In this document: positions 5,557 through 6,008 of the stretch, piece after piece | How positions within the stretch are numbered: position 1 is the stretch's first letter | How the letters are laid out: each line of letters begins with the position of its first letter | From: JALOAP01 sp964632355 | GTDB lineage: Bacteria; Chloroflexota; Dehalococcoidia; Tepidiformales; Tepidiformaceae | Length of the DNA stretch: 6,008 nt | Reading direction: 5' to 3' | Assembly (NCBI GenBank): GCA_964632355.1 | Contig: CAZWBW010000135.1 | Location: 1 to 6,008 of the forward strand | Made by a program: the position numbers and the translations under genes | Notes under the pieces: generated by a model | What the model saw: only the letters and a program-made list of their open reading frames with translations | Database searches by the model: none | Told to the model about the DNA's origin: nothing

Positions 5557-6008
5557 ATGCAGCCGGAACGAATCGTCTGTCTGACCGCCGAGACGACAGA
5601 AATCGCGTTTGCGCTGGGCTGCGGCGACCGGGTCGTGGGCGTGAGCGGATACGCGGTTCGGCCGCCGGAAGCGCGAAAGAAGCCCCGGGTAGCGGCGTTC
5701 CAGACGGCGCACGTCGACCGGATCCTGGCGCTGAAGCCGGACATCGTGCTGGCGTTTTCGGACCTGCAGGCGGACATCGTCGCGGAGCTGGTTCGGCGGG
5801 GCGCGCAGGTCCTGGTAACGAACCAGCGGTCGCTACGCGAGACGTATGGAGCCATCGCCGCCATCGCTGGCGCGCTGGGCGAATGGGAGCGCGGGCAGGC
5901 GCTCATCGCTGAGATGCAGGCGGAGTTCGAACGCATCGGCGAACGGGCAGCGGCGCTGGCCCGGCGTCCGCGCGTGTACTTCGAGGAATGGGACGATCCG
6001 CTCATCAG
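5557..6008 (+). CDS. BtuF/TroA-like substrate-binding protein, 5' part
   Basis: The frame runs from the ATG at 5557 to the right edge, giving 150 codons of a longer gene. The protein begins MQPERIVCLTAETTEIAFALG and continues with DRVVGVSGYAVRPPEA, LKPDIVLAFSDLQADIVAELVRRG (59-82), VLVTNQRSLRETYGAI (85-100) and YFEEWDDPLI (141-150). These blocks match the cobalamin-type periplasmic-binding family related to BtuF. Members bind corrinoids, haem or siderophores for ABC importers, while a subgroup annotated as cobalamin-binding proteins has no export signal. Here residues 1-10 go straight into the first strand of the fold, with no basic and hydrophobic leader and no lipobox, so the protein looks cytosolic. 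It lies 24 bases after purS with no terminator between them, so it is probably in the same transcript. The ligand is not established by the sequence. Confidence 0.85.
   Translation, partial: MQPERIVCLTAETTEIAFALGCGDRVVGVSGYAVRPPEARKKPRVAAFQTAHVDRILALKPDIVLAFSDLQADIVAELVRRGAQVLVTNQRSLRETYGAIAAIAGALGEWERGQALIAEMQAEFERIGERAAALARRPRVYFEEWDDPLI

Noticed and set aside
5463..5912. 149-codon + strand open frame overlapping purS and the BtuF-like gene
   Set aside because: It is a shifted frame across two genes with good family matches. Its Gly/Arg/Ala-rich product has no recognisable motif.

Overview
The window is a gene-dense piece of bacterial chromosome with high G+C content (roughly two thirds by eye). 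I see no mobile element, CRISPR array, RNA gene or phage signature. The purB product is of the compact ~430-residue Bacillus type rather than the longer actinobacterial type. The purC product is of the ~295-residue type. An M1 aminopeptidase with an ERAP1-like C-terminal domain lies at the left edge. Together these fit a high-GC, non-actinobacterial lineage such as Chloroflexota, but this placement is a weak inference and rests on no database search.

Layout from left to right. Positions 1-304 hold the 3' end of an aminopeptidase N gene on the + strand. A GC-rich hairpin at 327-350 separates it from a convergent minus-strand pair: a PAP2-family membrane phosphatase (359-1165) and, upstream of it on that strand, a metallo-beta-lactamase-fold hydrolase (1254-2177). 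A 94-base divergent intergenic region (2178-2271) carries back-to-back promoter-like elements placed so close to the start codons that both transcripts may be leaderless or nearly so.

The right half is one tightly packed + strand operon: purB (adenylosuccinate lyase), a multi-pass membrane protein, purC (SAICAR synthetase), purS (small FGAM synthase subunit) and the first 150 codons of a BtuF/TroA-like substrate-binding protein without a visible signal peptide. The junctions are a 4-base overlap, an 8-base overlap, direct stop/start abutment and a 24-base gap, so co-transcription and translational coupling are very likely. PurS, PurC and PurB act at steps 4, 7 and 8 of de novo IMP synthesis, and PurB acts again in making AMP.

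This is mostly ordinary housekeeping sequence. The points worth a second look are the uncharacterised membrane protein locked between purB and purC by overlaps on both sides, the cytosolic-looking BtuF-like gene sitting where purQ would usually follow purS, and the divergent near-leaderless promoters. I found no convincing new biological system.
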